From the NCBI RefSeq assembly GCF_030867095.1, contig NC_081828.1:217465978-217529977 (forward strand): a DNA stretch of 64,000 nt, written 5' to 3'. Positions 50,070 to 61,800 of this stretch are shown here, in pieces. Origin of the DNA: Alligator mississippiensis (taxonomy: Eukaryota > Chordata > Crocodylia > Alligatoridae). Every line of letters begins with the position of its first letter. The stretch's first letter is position 1. A model generated the notes under the pieces. That model made no database searches. It was not told the origin of the DNA and saw only the letters and a program-made list of their open reading frames with translations. The translations under genes and the position numbers were made by a program.

Positions 50070-53000
50070 CTGGAGGGGAAAATGGGGGGGCCCAGAGGAG
50101 AAAAGGGGCGAGGGAAGGTCAGGAGCAGGCTGTGCTGCAGATGCCCTTCCCCTCCTTGAGAAAGCAGAGGGCGGCGGTACGGGGTAGCAGCAACGCAAGC
50201 GGGCACGGGCGCGGGCGCCGCCTGCCCGGGGGTGACAGCAATGGGTCCAGGGGCGAGGCTGCGGGGTCCCATAACCCACAAAAAGCAGGGGCCTCTCCCC
50301 CCACGTGCTGCGGAGGTCCCCGCCGGTTCACGGGGCGCTCCCCAGCCTTTGCTCCTGCCGTGGGTCTAATGACCACGCATCCCGCCGGCCACCGAGGCCG
50401 TGCAGAGAAGGGCTGGAGCCAGCGACCGTGGATGCAGGGGGCTCGCGGGCAAAGCCCGGGAGACGGCGTCGCTCACCTCCTGGGGGCAGGTAGCCGCAGC
50501 CTCCGATCTGTGCACACCAGAGGAGGCAACTGCAGCGGAGGGAGCTGAGCCCCTTGCCCAAAGCTCGTGCCAGGAGTTTGTGGCAGCCGGGGAGAGAGCC
50601 CAGGAGTCCCGATCCGTTGCCCTGCACCACCCCGGGCAGCGTTTCTGCCTCTGCCCCATGACCGAGCACCCTAGATCTGCTGGGCTGCCCCCTTAAACCA
50701 AAGGGAGATGGTTTAAGCAATGCCCACATCTGCCTTTCAGACCTCCGGCGGCTGGGGAGCAACACCAGCTCGGCTCCGGGAAGTTGGCATTGCAAACCTC
50801 AAGCGGCGCCACCCTCTCGCGGACACAATCGGCTCTGCTCTACTGTGTGTCAGGGGGGCTATACTGCTGGCAGCAGAGGGAGATTCACCTGTAACTCCAA
50901 TAGGGGCCCAGGGCTGGTCATATCAGCTCCTGGGTGACTTCTTTCCTCCTCGTTAAATATAAGAGCTCTTTTTGCCGTTCTGGGGATGCACGGCGCATGG
51001 GAAGGCCAGAACAGGCTGCCGCCATTGTGTCTGACCTCCTGCACGGCACACGCCGGAGACTTGCACCGTGCTCTGCCCGGCGTGGCCATCCCGGGACCGA
51101 CGGCCGCAAGGACGGAGGGGCCTGGGGTCTCCAGGGGCTGCTCAGCCTTGCGCTGGGGTACTGCGTGCCCTGCCCCTGCTCACGGGATGGATATTCCCTG
51201 CGCTGGCCAGGCAGGGGTCCTATCCAGCTGGAGATGCCACCACTCCCCTGGGCAGGCCGTGCCGCCACCTCGCTGGCAACCGAGAGCACAGCCAAATTGG
51301 CAATTCACCCTCCTGCATCGGCCGCACGGTGCTGCTCGGGGCTGCCTGGTCTTCTCCAGACACAGCTGCATCGCGCTGGTCGGGGGTGAAGTGTTCCCTG
51401 TAGACTCCTTCCCTTCTCCTGCGGCAGTGTGCACATGCGCACGCATGTGTATGTGCATATGCACACGCATGCACACACAGGCCTCGAGCACAGCAAGATG
51501 CTGCTGGTGCAGAGAGCTGCCCGCGAGCTGACGGTCACCCCGTCCCCTAGCTGAACCCCTGGATCCGTGCGAGCTCGGCCCCTTGCACCCATAGCTCGCT
51601 CCTGGCCTCCCCTATTGTCACCTACTCAGTCCACCTGTTTGCACTGGACCAGGCTTTTTAGCTGCCTTGCTGTGAAGCCCCGCCATGGTAGCAGCCCTCG
51701 TGCTTCGGGGCTCTCTCTCCTTAGAGCCCCACCCCGGGACTGCACTCAGGTGTAGAGTGGGGTGCACACTGCAAGGGGGAGACCGGTGCCCCTGCTCCTC
51801 TCTCCTCTCCCCGGTGCCCCCAGTCGCCAGCCAGGCGGCGAGCGGCTGACGCTGGACACAGACACACGCAGACAGACACGTGTGCAGGTCCGTGGCCGCC
51901 GGGGCGGGCGGGAGGGCGGGAAGGGGGCGATGCAGAGATGAGCGCAGAGCAGGCGGGCGCCAAGCGGCTGCAGCGCGGATGGGGGCGGCTTTCGACGGCC
52001 CTCGGGGTGACGGGGTCTGCTGGGAGCCCCGCTCCAGAGCTGGGTGCTGCACCCGGGGGCTCGTGCTCACGGCGATCGCATCCGGCGTGACAGCACGGGA
52101 CGACACAGCCATGTACCCTGTCCATCAGAGGGGCCTGATCCCTCCCGGCCCCAGGGGAGCCAGGGGTCCTGCCAGCGCCCCGGGCGATGTCGGAAGCAGC
52201 CCCCGGGGCGGGCGGGGGGGAAGGAAGGGGGCAGCAGGCAGAAGGGGGAGACGTGAAGAAGACGATTACCTGACAGATAATGTTATCATAGTAAGCCAAT
52301 GCACGGGCATGAGGGGAGAGGTTACGGGGGGTGTCGCAAAGTGTCCTTACATTTGGGTGGGAGCCCTCGGCAATGGTGGACAGCGAGAAGTTGTCGTTGT
52401 GCAGCTCCGACGGCGTCCGGTACCTGGCAGACAAAGCGAGGGGGGTCAGTGTCCGCGGCGGTGGCTCCCTGCACCCCCCCGCCGCCCTGCCCGTGCCCAG
52501 GGGGGCTCTGGTCCATGCCCGCTGAGGGACGCTCCTCACACCGGGGATGCCAACCCAGCAACTGGGGACTCCGCCAGCGCAGGGCAAGCCGAGCCGGGGG
52601 TCCTGGTCTTCACAGGGAGCCCCCAGGTCATGGGGAGGGGGATCGCCCGCGCGCTGTGGCTGCTGTCCATGTGAACACAGTGCATGCACACGCCTGCCTT
52701 GCACACACACACACACACACACACACAGAGCAATGCTACCTGCTCTTCCCCTTGCTCTGTATCATGCACACACCCCCCCGACAGCCTGCACGCCTGCGTG
52801 CTCGCTCTCCCTCTCCCTCTCACACATGCACGCACACTTTATGCTGCACACATCTGTGCTTTCTGGCACGCACCGGCCAGCACGCACGGCAGCACCTGCA
52901 CACACGCTATCGTCCCATCAGACTCCCGGGTGTGTGTGCAAATGCGAGTAGAGAGAGGTGCAGGTTGGCTGCTCTAGGTGAGCATGTGTGCACTAGTGTG

Positions 53001-56000
53001 TGTGTGCGAGACACGTGGCCTGTACACGGCAGGGGTCCCGACTACCTCTGGGGGACGAGAGCCCTGGGGTCCTGCTAGTGACTGAGATATCGCCCCCCAC
53101 AAAACCCTCCTCCTCCATCACAACCATGGGGCACAGGCCTGGGAGCCAGGACAGCCTGAGGGCTGAACCCTGCTCCCGAAACGACTCTCTTCCACGACTC
53201 TGCACACGGCACTTCCCTGTGCCTCAGTTTCCCCCATCTGAGAATCTGAGCTGATCCTTAGACCCTGGAGGATGGGAGAAAATCTGGGGCATGTGTGCAC
53301 TGTGTGTACACCATGTGCGTGGACCCCGGGTATATGGGGCATGTGTGTGCCATGTGTGTGAAGCATGTGTGTGTGTGGGGGGGTGTACTATGTGCATGGA
53401 CCTCATGCGCATGGGGCATGTGCCATGTCTGTGAAGCACGTCTGTGTGGGGCATGTGTGCACTGTGTGTCTGAGACACTTGTGCTCTGTATGAGGCATGT
53501 GTGTACCAATTGCACGGACCCCATGTGCTTGGGGCACATGTGCACCATGTGTGTGAAGCATGTGCGCATGGGGCATGTGTGTGCTGTGTGCGTATGAGGC
53601 ATATGCATGCCGTGCACATGGACCCCATGTGCATGGGGCAAGTGTGCCATCTGTGGGAAGTGTGTGCAAGCGGCACGTGTGCACTGTGTGTACGAGACGT
53701 GTGTGCACCGTGTGCATGGGGCACGTGTGTGTGAAGCAGGTGTGTGTGGGACATGTGGGGAAGAATCTGCCGGGCTGCAGGAGGGAAGAGCTAGATGAGC
53801 TGGGCTCTGGGGACCCGGACAGGGGCCTGCTATCCCTGGGGTGTGGGGGCTCCATGGGCAGGCAGGCTGGCAGCGGGGGCCAGATGAGCAGGAAGGCGGT
53901 GGCAGTGCCTCCCTGGGGGCAGGGGGGCGTCATTCACGGCTTGGGAGGCCACCAACGCTCCTGGCTAATAATTGCACTTGGCACTTTGCAAAGAGTCATT
54001 AACGCTCGTTAGGGAGCCGGCCAGCCCGGCCCTGGGGGAGCAGGGATGGAGTTGTGCAGGCCGTTCCAGTGCCGGGGTGCTGCACCCCGTTGCACCGCAG
54101 GCGGGGGCAGCCCCCAGCAGGATGCCCCATCTGCTCCGCTCCCGCAAGGGTGCCCGAGGCAGAGCCCAGCCCTCGGGGTCAGGTGGGCCTAGCGGGGACC
54201 CCGGAGCTGACAGCAATACAGACACGCTAGCGCAGGGGGCTGCCTGGGTTTCTCAGCTCTGCTGGGGCACGGGGGGTAGGAGCTGCCTTGCTGTCGTGAC
54301 TTGGAGCCGGCAGGATTTGGGGTCCTCAATCCTTGGGGCTGTAAGGCTGCCTTTGCCTCTTGGGGACGTGGCGAGGGGCTCCTGGCAGCACGGGTCTCTG
54401 CCCAGGCTATTTGCTGCCGGACATGGGGCGTGCAAAGGGTCCGAGTCCGCTCACGACACCACCGCCCACCTCCCCTCATGGGTTTCCGAAGCCAGAAGAG
54501 ACCGCGGCGAGCCCTGCGTGTGACGGCTCACGTCGCCCAGGCTGGGGACCTGCAGACATCCCGTGATAACCCCCAGCCCCACGCGAGCCGCGGGGACCAA
54601 CAAGCTTGTGTTCACAGAGCTCTTCGAGGTCCCCTCTACACGCTACAGGTATCATGCAATTAACTGGTTAATGGTACAACGACCTTGAGGCCAGGAAAGT
54701 ACCTATCCCACCACAGAAAGCTCCAACCAGCTATAAAGTTAGACCTTAAAAATATGTGCTAACTTTATAGCTGGTTGCTATCAAGCTTCAGTTTGCAAAT
54801 GTAGCGGGGTCTCCCCTGCAGCTGGGAGCCCTGTCAGCTGCCCCTGGGCCCTGGCAGCACATGGATGTGGGTGTTGAGACCCAGGTGGGTCCTGGAGCCG
54901 GGGGTGCAGCTGCCTCCGGGGTGCGTGAAACCCCCAGGCCTGGAGGATCACAGCTGCCGTGCACCGGGGCACCTCCACGGTTGGATGCCCCTCAGCCAAG
55001 GGGGTCTCCCAGGCACGGGAGCTTGTTTCTTGCCGGTGCAAGGGGAGCTGGGGATCAGGTGTGATGGGCTCTAACATGATCCCACAATCGCATCTCCTGC
55101 CAGGCAAGAGCGGATCACACACCAGATCCCATCGTGACTTGACCTGCCCATGTAGAGGGGGCCTAAATCACTAGAAGGACTTCAGGGGAACAATTGCAGG
55201 CTGTCTTTCTAGGAAGCAGAGTCATCCAAAGGCTGAAGATCCCCCTCACTGAAATGCAGCCACCTCTGGGGTGGGACGCAGCAGCGGAAGAACAGACTGC
55301 AACGATCTAGGAAGAAACCCTTGTCCGATGATGCCTGCGGGAGGTGCAGGGGGGCTAAGAGCCCGAGCCGGGATGACGGGGATGCTGGGGCGGACACCCC
55401 CGTGCTCACAAAACGTCTCCCCGAGGCTCGCGAACTGCAGAACCAGCGCCCGCCGCGGAGGATTCCCCTCCAGACAGCGCCGAGCCGCAGGGATCCGAGC
55501 CGACGTCAGGCTGCGAATGCAGCTGCCGCGATGGCAGTGGGCCCAGCCTGGAGTGTCCCCCGCTCGGGGAGCTCCTCCTGCCCGTGACGGCGGAGCCAGG
55601 CCCCGCCGCCCGGGGAAATTTACTGCCTGCTGGAAGCAGAGCGGAGGGACGAGCCCGTTCCGGCTCACGGGTGACGCTGCCCTCTGCTCCGCGCCACGGA
55701 TGCTGTCGTGAATCACGCACCGCCGCTGCCTGGTCCACGGACAACCCTGCGCTGTCTCAGCAGGGCCTGGAGACCCTCTGTGCTGCCTGTCCCAAGGGCC
55801 GCGTGCTGTCCAGCTGCCGCAGCCCACCCCAGAGGTGGACGCATTTCACGAGCAGGGTTTGGCCAAAGCCTGACAAGCCTCTCCGCCGTGCCAGTGCCTG
55901 TTTCCCCCCTATGTCCGCCCTCCAGGACAAGGCAGCCACCGGCTGGGAGCAGAGGGGGCCTGAAACCAACAGGCACGGCCACCCCATCCCTTCTGCTCCT

Positions 56001-59000
56001 TGGGGCAAGCAGGAGGCTTCCCTCCCTCCCTCCCTCCCCGCCGGCCCCGGCTCACTTGGTCTTGCGCAGTTTGTTGTTCTCAGTCTTGAGCAGATAGAGC
56101 TTCTTGGCGAAGAAGACGGTCATCATGAAGAGCAGCAGCACGACGAGGGCGGCCGAGCCCACGGCCACGCACATCACCTGGAAGTCGGTGATGATGGACT
56201 CGCAGCGCATGCCCTTGTGCCAGATGTAGTCCTGGGTGTTGCACCTGCAACGGGACCCCGGCGGGCGGTCAGGGCAAGCCACGGCCCGGCAATGCTCCCC
56301 CATCCCAGCCACTGCCCCGGCCCCGGCCCCGGCCCCGGCCCCGGCCCCGGCCCCGGCCCAGCCCCACGGACCTGCCTGGCCCCAGGTCCTGCCCTGCGGG
56401 ACTGTGCCCGGCTCAGAGCAGGACCCCGGCTGGGCAAGCTGGAGGGTTCCCCCTGGACGGACCGCCCCAGGTACACGGGGGCCATGCCTGCAGCACACAC
56501 GTGTTCTCCTTGTGCACATGGCACGCATCTGCTCCTCTGCATGTGGGGTCCCTGCAACCAGCACGCACATGCCCCATGTATGCAGGGTTTGTGCACACAG
56601 CACATAGCATATATGCTCCCCTTGTGCACAGTCTGCGCCATGCAGCACACGCATGAGCTCTGTGCACATGGGGCCATGTACCGAGCATGTGCATGCCCCG
56701 TACACATAGGGCCCATGTATGCAGTGCACACGTATCTATGTACACATGGTCCACACATACAGCACACACGTGTCCTATGCACACGGAGTCCACGTACATG
56801 GCACACTTGCCCCCCCACAGGCCTCACACACATAGCACACACATGCCCCATGCACGTGGGTCCATGCACATGGTACACACATGCCCCATGCACACATGCT
56901 TCACACACAGCACACAAATGCCCAGTGCACACATGCTTCACACCAATGGCACATGCGTGCCCCATGCACACGGGGTCTATGCATACAGCACACACATGCC
57001 TCATTACATATGCTTTACACACATAGCACTCATGTGCCCCATGCACACAGCACACACATGCCCTCCATGCACACATGCCTCACAAACACAACCTTCACAT
57101 TCCCATGCACACAGGGTCCATGCACATGGCACACATATGCCCATGCACACGGGGTCCATGCACACAGCACATACATGCTTCGCACCCACGTGCCTCATAC
57201 ACATAGCGCGCACATTCCCTATGCACACGGGGTCTGTGCACGTGGCACACACATGCCTCACACTCATGGGCCCACACACACAGCACACGCATGCCCCCAG
57301 CATGCAAAGCTCCCATGGCTGACAGGCCCGCTGCTGTCCTGTGGCACAGGCTGCCAGCGCTGATCCGCGGCATGGGCACATCCCAGCGTGCCATCTCGGT
57401 GGAGCGGCGCTGACCTACTTCCCGCCCCGCTGAGCAGAGCAGAGCAGAGCAGCGCTCTGGGCAGGGCGGGATGGGGAAATCCCTCACCCTGCACCAGCCA
57501 GGGCTCAGGGCACCCGGGATGCAGGGAGCCGGGGCTGGGCATCAGGAAGTCCCCGAGCACCCTGAGAGGAGGAGATGGGTGCACCGAGGCCGGGAGCCTC
57601 TGGAGTCGCTGGGAGGGGGGGGATGGAAAGACAGACGCCCGAGACAGATGCCAGGGTCTGCTCCAGGCCTGAGCTCCTCTCTGGGCATGGGTGTGTGTGT
57701 GTGGGGGGGGGTCCAGCACCCGCTGTCCTGAGCACCCCACCCTGTCCCTGCCCACTCAGGCCTGGAGGAGCACCCCACAGGGGCAGCCAGAGACCGAGGG
57801 GCTGATCCCAGAGCAGAGCCGGCTCCCGCGGCCCCAGCGCGACAGGTGGCTCTGTGGGGTATGCCAATCCCAATGCCAGGTATCCCAATGCCAGGGGGAG
57901 CATGGAGAAGCAAAGGCCCCGTGGGCCAGCGTGGGGCTGGAGGGTGCCTGGCTCTGCTGGGCCAGGGCTCCAGACTGTTGCATCCCCTCCATGGACGCCA
58001 CGGGAGCCCCGTCTGCCCTGGGCGCCAGCCCCGTCCGTCCGTCGGGGTCCATCGCACCGTGATCTGTCTCCCCCCAGGGGCCAACTGGCCTCATTCACTG
58101 GGGAGCACCAGGCTCACTGCTCGAGGGGGTGCGGGCCGGGAGCAGGAGCCCAACACACAGGCGTGCGCACGGACACACATGCATGTATTTGCACAGGCAT
58201 GTGTGTAGGCACATGTGCACACAATCACACCTATGCACGCACAGACAGACACGCACACGTGCACACAGACAGGCATGCAGATGCACTGCACGCACACACA
58301 TACGCACCACAAACATGCAAGCACACACGGGCACACACATGTGCATGTCACACCCATGCACACACATGTACACACACAGGTCTGCAGATGCACCACGCAC
58401 ACACGTGCATGTGCACACACACAGGCACATGCACACACACAGGCAAACACACACACGTGCATACAGCGATAGCTGTGCACATACATGTACACACACATGC
58501 AGGCATGCTCATGCACTACTCCCAAGCTCTCTACACATGCATGCACACATGCACAGCCACGCACACATGTACGTACGTACACACACACACGCATACAGAT
58601 ACGTGCACACAATATGCATGTATATGCACACACATCAAACGTGCTCCCAGGTCATCTCCAGAGCAGCCAGGCCCCCCTGCAGCACCCAGCCTGCAGCCAG
58701 CCCCCGAGCCGCACCTCAGCCCGTCCCACCTGTGCCCTGGGCCTCACCTATGGCCCAGCCCTTCTCTGCCCCTCCTGCAGCCCCAGGGCCCCACGTTCAT
58801 GCAGCATGCAACCAGCACACCCTGCGGGACCCAGGTTCCCCCGTGGGGCTGCACCGTGGTGGCTGGAAGAAACAGCCTGGGGGCACTGGTGCCACCTGGC
58901 CCTGGGGACCCCGCCTCACCCCGAGCTGTTCATCACAAGCAGGGCCCAGGGCCCAGCCACAGACCCACCTGGGTCAGCGCTGCACCTTGGAAAGCCCTGG

Positions 59001-61493
59001 CTGGCTCCCTGCCCCCTTGGGTTTAGCTGGAAAAGCCCCTTCCCCTCCACTGCCCTTCTGATCCTGGGGAGCCCTTAGGGATGGGACTGGCAGGGCAGAG
59101 GTGCGACATGGGGGTGGCCAATCCCCACAGCCCACCTCAGCCCCTGGCCGGTGGGACTTGGGCATTTTGAGGCTGCTAGGAGAGGCAAGACCCTCAGAGG
59201 GACCAGGGGCCAAGCCTTAACGAAGCCTTAATGAGGTGCGAACAGCTGAGAGCGGCCTGCAGCGACTTAGCCGGCTCCCGTCCATGTGGCTGGAGGATGC
59301 TTTGACGGTTGAAGTCAATGGGATCTGGCCATTAGCTGCCCCCTTGACCCACCCGAGGTGTCTTACATCACCCCCGCCACCAGCTCCATCCCTCCAGCCC
59401 TGCTCCCCGACCCTGCTGGGCCCACGTGCCCCCTACCTGCAGAAGGCTCCCAGGCTTTCCACCAGGTAGCATTGGCCCCCGTTGTGGCAGTAGCTGGGGA
59501 AGATGTCGCACACGGACTTGCAGGAGTTGTTGTGCCGCACGTAGCCGCTGCGGCACTCGGTGCCGTTCTCTCCTGCCACGGACGCCGGGCTCAGGTCCTT
59601 GCTGGGGTGCGGCCGGGCGGTGGCACCAGGCCCGGCCACGACGAAGGTCTGCAGCGGGGGCACGACGAAGCGACGGCTGGTGGGTTCGGCCGCCAGGGTC
59701 TTGGGCACGGCCGGGGTGGGTGCCGCACGGCCATTCTCGTCCTCCAAGTCCCTGGCCAGCCCGGCGCCCCCGTCCTCCTCCTCGTCTTCCTCCTCGTCCT
59801 CCTCCGGCTCGTCCAGCTCGTCGTCCTCGCCCTCCTCGTCGCCGTCGGTGTAGAAGGAGGTGGTGGGGTAGAAGTCGGACTCGTCGAAGGGCGTGAAGTC
59901 GTCGTAGAGCTCGTGGAGGGACCAGGACGAGGCCTTGTCGCCCGGCTTCTTGGCCGCACCGGGGCCCCCGGCCGCGAAGTCGTCCAGCCCCTCGGCCCCG
60001 CCGTGGCTGTCCCCGTCGAAGAGGTCGTAGTAGTCGATGTCGATGATCTCGGAGGCCGTCTGCTCCGAGGGCGGTTCGGGGGTCTTGAGGCCAGCGGGGG
60101 CATCGGTGGCTGATGGCAGTGCCTCCGTGGGCAGCCAGGTCACATCGGTGTGGCCCAGCGCGCCCTGAGCCGGAGAGCTGCTGGCCAGCTCCAGCCACAG
60201 CTCCAGCGACTCCTCCTTCTGGGCCGAGCCGGGCGCCAGGCCCGGGGTGCGGGCCCCGGGGGGGGGAGACCCCGGCCCGGCGTCCCCGGCGGCCTCCAGG
60301 AGGAGGTCGGTCTCTGCCGAGTCGGAGCTGAGGCCCGGCGTGGTGGACGGGCGCGTGGTCCCCGTGGTGGGGCGCTGGGTGGGCGCTGAGGCCCTGCCCG
60401 CCGGGTCTCCGCTCCCGGGCTCCTCGGGGCTCTCGGGGGCAGGGGCGGTGCTCTCCAGGGCTCCCTTGGTGGCGTTTAGGTCCAAAACAATAGCCTCCCC
60501 ATCCGCCGGCCACGCCACGCTGGTCACGGCGGCTGAGGCCTCCAAAGCCTCCTCATTGTCCCGAGCTGACAAAGGCTGCGGGGGCCGGGCACCGGGGTCT
60601 CCCGTCCCCTCTGCGCAGCCCGGACACGGCCGGGACGAGTTGCCCGCTCCGCTAATCTCCGCGGGGCCGCGTGGGACCGGGTGGGCTGCTTCGGGGAGGC
60701 CGAGATCAGCAGGTGCCTGTTGCCGAGATGCCTTCGCTTCGGGGGCTGCAGCTGGCACGGGATTCCCCTCCACCCCCGGGGCATCTCCTGGCGGGTGCTG
60801 CCAGCTTCCCCCTGTCCCTGGGGCTTGGTGGGGACCCTGCCGGCCCCCCACCCAGGCCTCGGCGGCGCTGCGGGGCCGTTCGGACGCTGGAGGGGACACA
60901 GGGAAAGAGGCAGCATCAGGCAGCGCGGCAAGGGGGGCGGGGGTAGAGCCCCCACCAGGCCCCGTCTGGGCTGGGCATCCCACTGCCCCCCTCCCATCCC
61001 CAAAGCACCTCCCTGGGCTCGAAGACCCCCCGCCCTGCCCTCCAGGGCTCCCCCAGCCTGGCAAACCGCTGCAACGGAGATGCCTGCCTGCCACGCCTGA
61101 CACGGGGGGTGCCGGCAGCTCCCCGTAGACCCCCCCTTCCTCCCCAGGTGCAGGCTGAGCGCCCCCGCCCCACTCCGGTGGGGGCAGGATGCGCCCCCCC
61201 TGCACGCTGCTGGCTTGCAGAAGCCAAAGGCTGGCGGTGGGGGGCAGCATGCGTACACCCACCCCCCCAGCACCCCTTAAAACCCGGGGGTGCGGGTACT
61301 GTGCACCCCCCGCACCTGGGCATGCACCCCGTGCATGCACCCCTTGCACCCCCCGCACCCGGGCACGCACCCCGCACGCGGGCATGCACCCCTTGCACCC
61401 CGGGCACGTACCGGGCGCGGCCCCCGGGAGCGCGGCGAGCGCCAGCAGCAGCAGCAGGCGGGGCAGGGCTCCCCCGCGGGCCCCGCTCCCCAT
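49908..61493 (-). CDS. CSPG5: Chondroitin sulfate proteoglycan 5 (neuroglycan C/CALEB), five coding exons
   Basis: CSPG5 is a neural type I transmembrane proteoglycan with an EGF-like module, linked to neurite and synapse development. Coding exons in transcript order are 61493-61412, 60886-59437, 56244-56056, 52423-52270 and 50069-49908. They sum to 2037 bp, or 678 aa, with all junctions AG/GT and in phase. Residues 1-28 form a leucine-rich signal peptide. A long low-complexity acidic ectodomain follows, with a GSG site in the context EEPGSGD that suits chondroitin sulfate attachment, the family block DDFTPFDESDFYPTTSFY and a Glu/Asp run. The EGF-like module spans C487-C525 with six Cys. The membrane helix is about 533-557. 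The cytoplasmic tail includes YRTPSELHNDNFSLSTIAEG and ends NCLQNNLT. The start has G at -3 and +4 and an in-frame TGA three codons upstream. It is longer than human (about 565 aa from memory), mostly in the ectodomain. Confidence 0.95.
52270..52423 (-). CDS. CSPG5: CSPG5 coding exon 4 (cytoplasmic tail)
   Basis: Reads YRTPSELHNDNFSLSTIAEG, SHPNVRTLCDTPRNLSPHAR and ALAYYDNIICQ, closely matching the mammalian tail. The acceptor is TGCCAG and the donor CAG before GTAATC. Confidence 0.95.
52697..52727. repeat. (CA)n microsatellite
   Basis: About 15 uninterrupted AC units upstream of CSPG5 exon 4 in transcript terms, in intron 3. Confidence 0.9.
53285..53760. repeat. Minisatellite in CSPG5 intron 3, GT-rich on the plus strand
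   Basis: Imperfect units such as GACCCCATGTGCATGGGGCA followed by GTGTGTGAAGCATGTGTG. The same unit occurs inverted in intron 2 at 56495-57300. Confidence 0.85.
54725..54776. repeat. Perfect 18-bp inverted repeat
   Basis: AACCAGCTATAAAGTTAG at 54725-54742 and its exact reverse complement at 54759-54776, separated by 16 AT-rich bases, in CSPG5 intron 3. Confidence 0.9.
56056..56244 (-). CDS. CSPG5: CSPG5 coding exon 3 (end of EGF module and membrane helix)
   Basis: Completes Arg-511, then CNTQDYIWHKGMRCES with EGF cysteines five and six. The membrane segment MCVAVGSAALVVLLLFMMTV and the basic juxtamembrane stretch FFAKKLYLLKTENNK follow. The acceptor is GTTGCAG and the donor AA before GTGAGC. 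Length is 189 bp with matching end phases, so skipping would preserve the frame and remove the membrane anchor. Confidence 0.95.
56315..56356 (-). repeat. (GGGGCC)7 hexanucleotide repeat in CSPG5 intron 2
   Basis: Seven perfect CCCCGG units on the plus strand, which read as GGGGCC on the CSPG5 sense strand. They end about 70 bases upstream of the exon 3 acceptor. Confidence 0.95.
56495..57310. repeat. Minisatellite in CSPG5 intron 2, CA-rich on the plus strand
   Basis: Many units like CACACATGCCCCATGCACAC followed by GGGGTCCATG. This is the reverse complement of the intron 3 array at 53285-53760. Confidence 0.85.
58155..58640. repeat. CA-rich minisatellite in CSPG5 intron 2
   Basis: Variants of GCACACACATGTGCACACA. 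Looser than the array at 56495-57310 and without its GCCCCATG core. Confidence 0.8.
59437..60886 (-). CDS. CSPG5: CSPG5 coding exon 2 (ectodomain and most of the EGF module)
   Basis: A 1450-bp GC-rich exon. The acceptor is CCTCCAG after a C/T-rich tract, and the donor is TGCAG before GTAGGG. It encodes the Pro/Ala/Gly-rich acidic ectodomain, the block DDFTPFDESDFYPTTSFY, an Asp/Glu run and the first four EGF cysteines, ending GAFC plus two bases of Arg. The 5' boundary is less certain than the 3' one because this part is poorly conserved. Confidence 0.88.
61412..61493 (-). CDS. CSPG5: CSPG5 coding exon 1 (signal peptide)
   Basis: Encodes MGSGARGGALPRLLLLLALA and ALPGAAP plus one base, then a GTACGT donor. 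The open frame runs on into intron 1 as a Cys/Gly-rich stretch, but that part has no CSPG5 character. An in-frame TGA three codons upstream of the ATG fixes the start. Confidence 0.85.
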
Positions 61494-61800
61494 CGCGGCT
61501 CAGGGCGGCAGCTGCTGCATGGGGCCGGCTCGGCGCAGCCCCAGCCCCATCCCCGCGCCCGCCCGCCCGCCCGCACCGCCCGGCCGGCCGGCCCGCCCCG
61601 CCCGCAGCCCGCCCGCACGTCGGGCTGACGCGCCCGGCCGGCCGCGGGAGGAGGAGGAGGAGGAGACGGAGGCGGGGGCCGGCGCGCTCCAGCTGTTCCA
61701 GCTGTTCCAGCTGCGGCCGCAGCCAGCCCGCGCTGCGCTGGCACCGCAGGAGGGAGCGGGGTCTGGCCCAGGGGTGCCACGGGGGACGGAGCTGGCTTGA
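61494..61800 (-). promoter_or_regulatory. CSPG5 CpG-island promoter region
   Basis: Very GC- and CpG-rich sequence directly upstream of the CSPG5 start, with no TATA box seen. Three CAGCTG E-boxes sit at 61690, 61699 and 61708 with 9-bp spacing. The transcription start itself cannot be placed from sequence. Confidence 0.55.

Noticed and set aside
53224-53933. Long His/Thr/Cys/Met-rich open frames on both strands, with similar ones at 44173-45655, 55584-57381 and 57854-59061
   Set aside because: They are translations of CA/GT minisatellites within introns or intergenic DNA. They show no domain, and both strands are open because the repeat lacks stop codons.
60887-61411. Continuation of the CSPG5 frame through intron 1, which would give a single 686-codon reading
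   Set aside because: The stretch is Cys/Gly-rich low complexity, unlike CSPG5. A GTACGT donor and a CCTCCAG acceptor with a C/T-rich tract remove it in phase.
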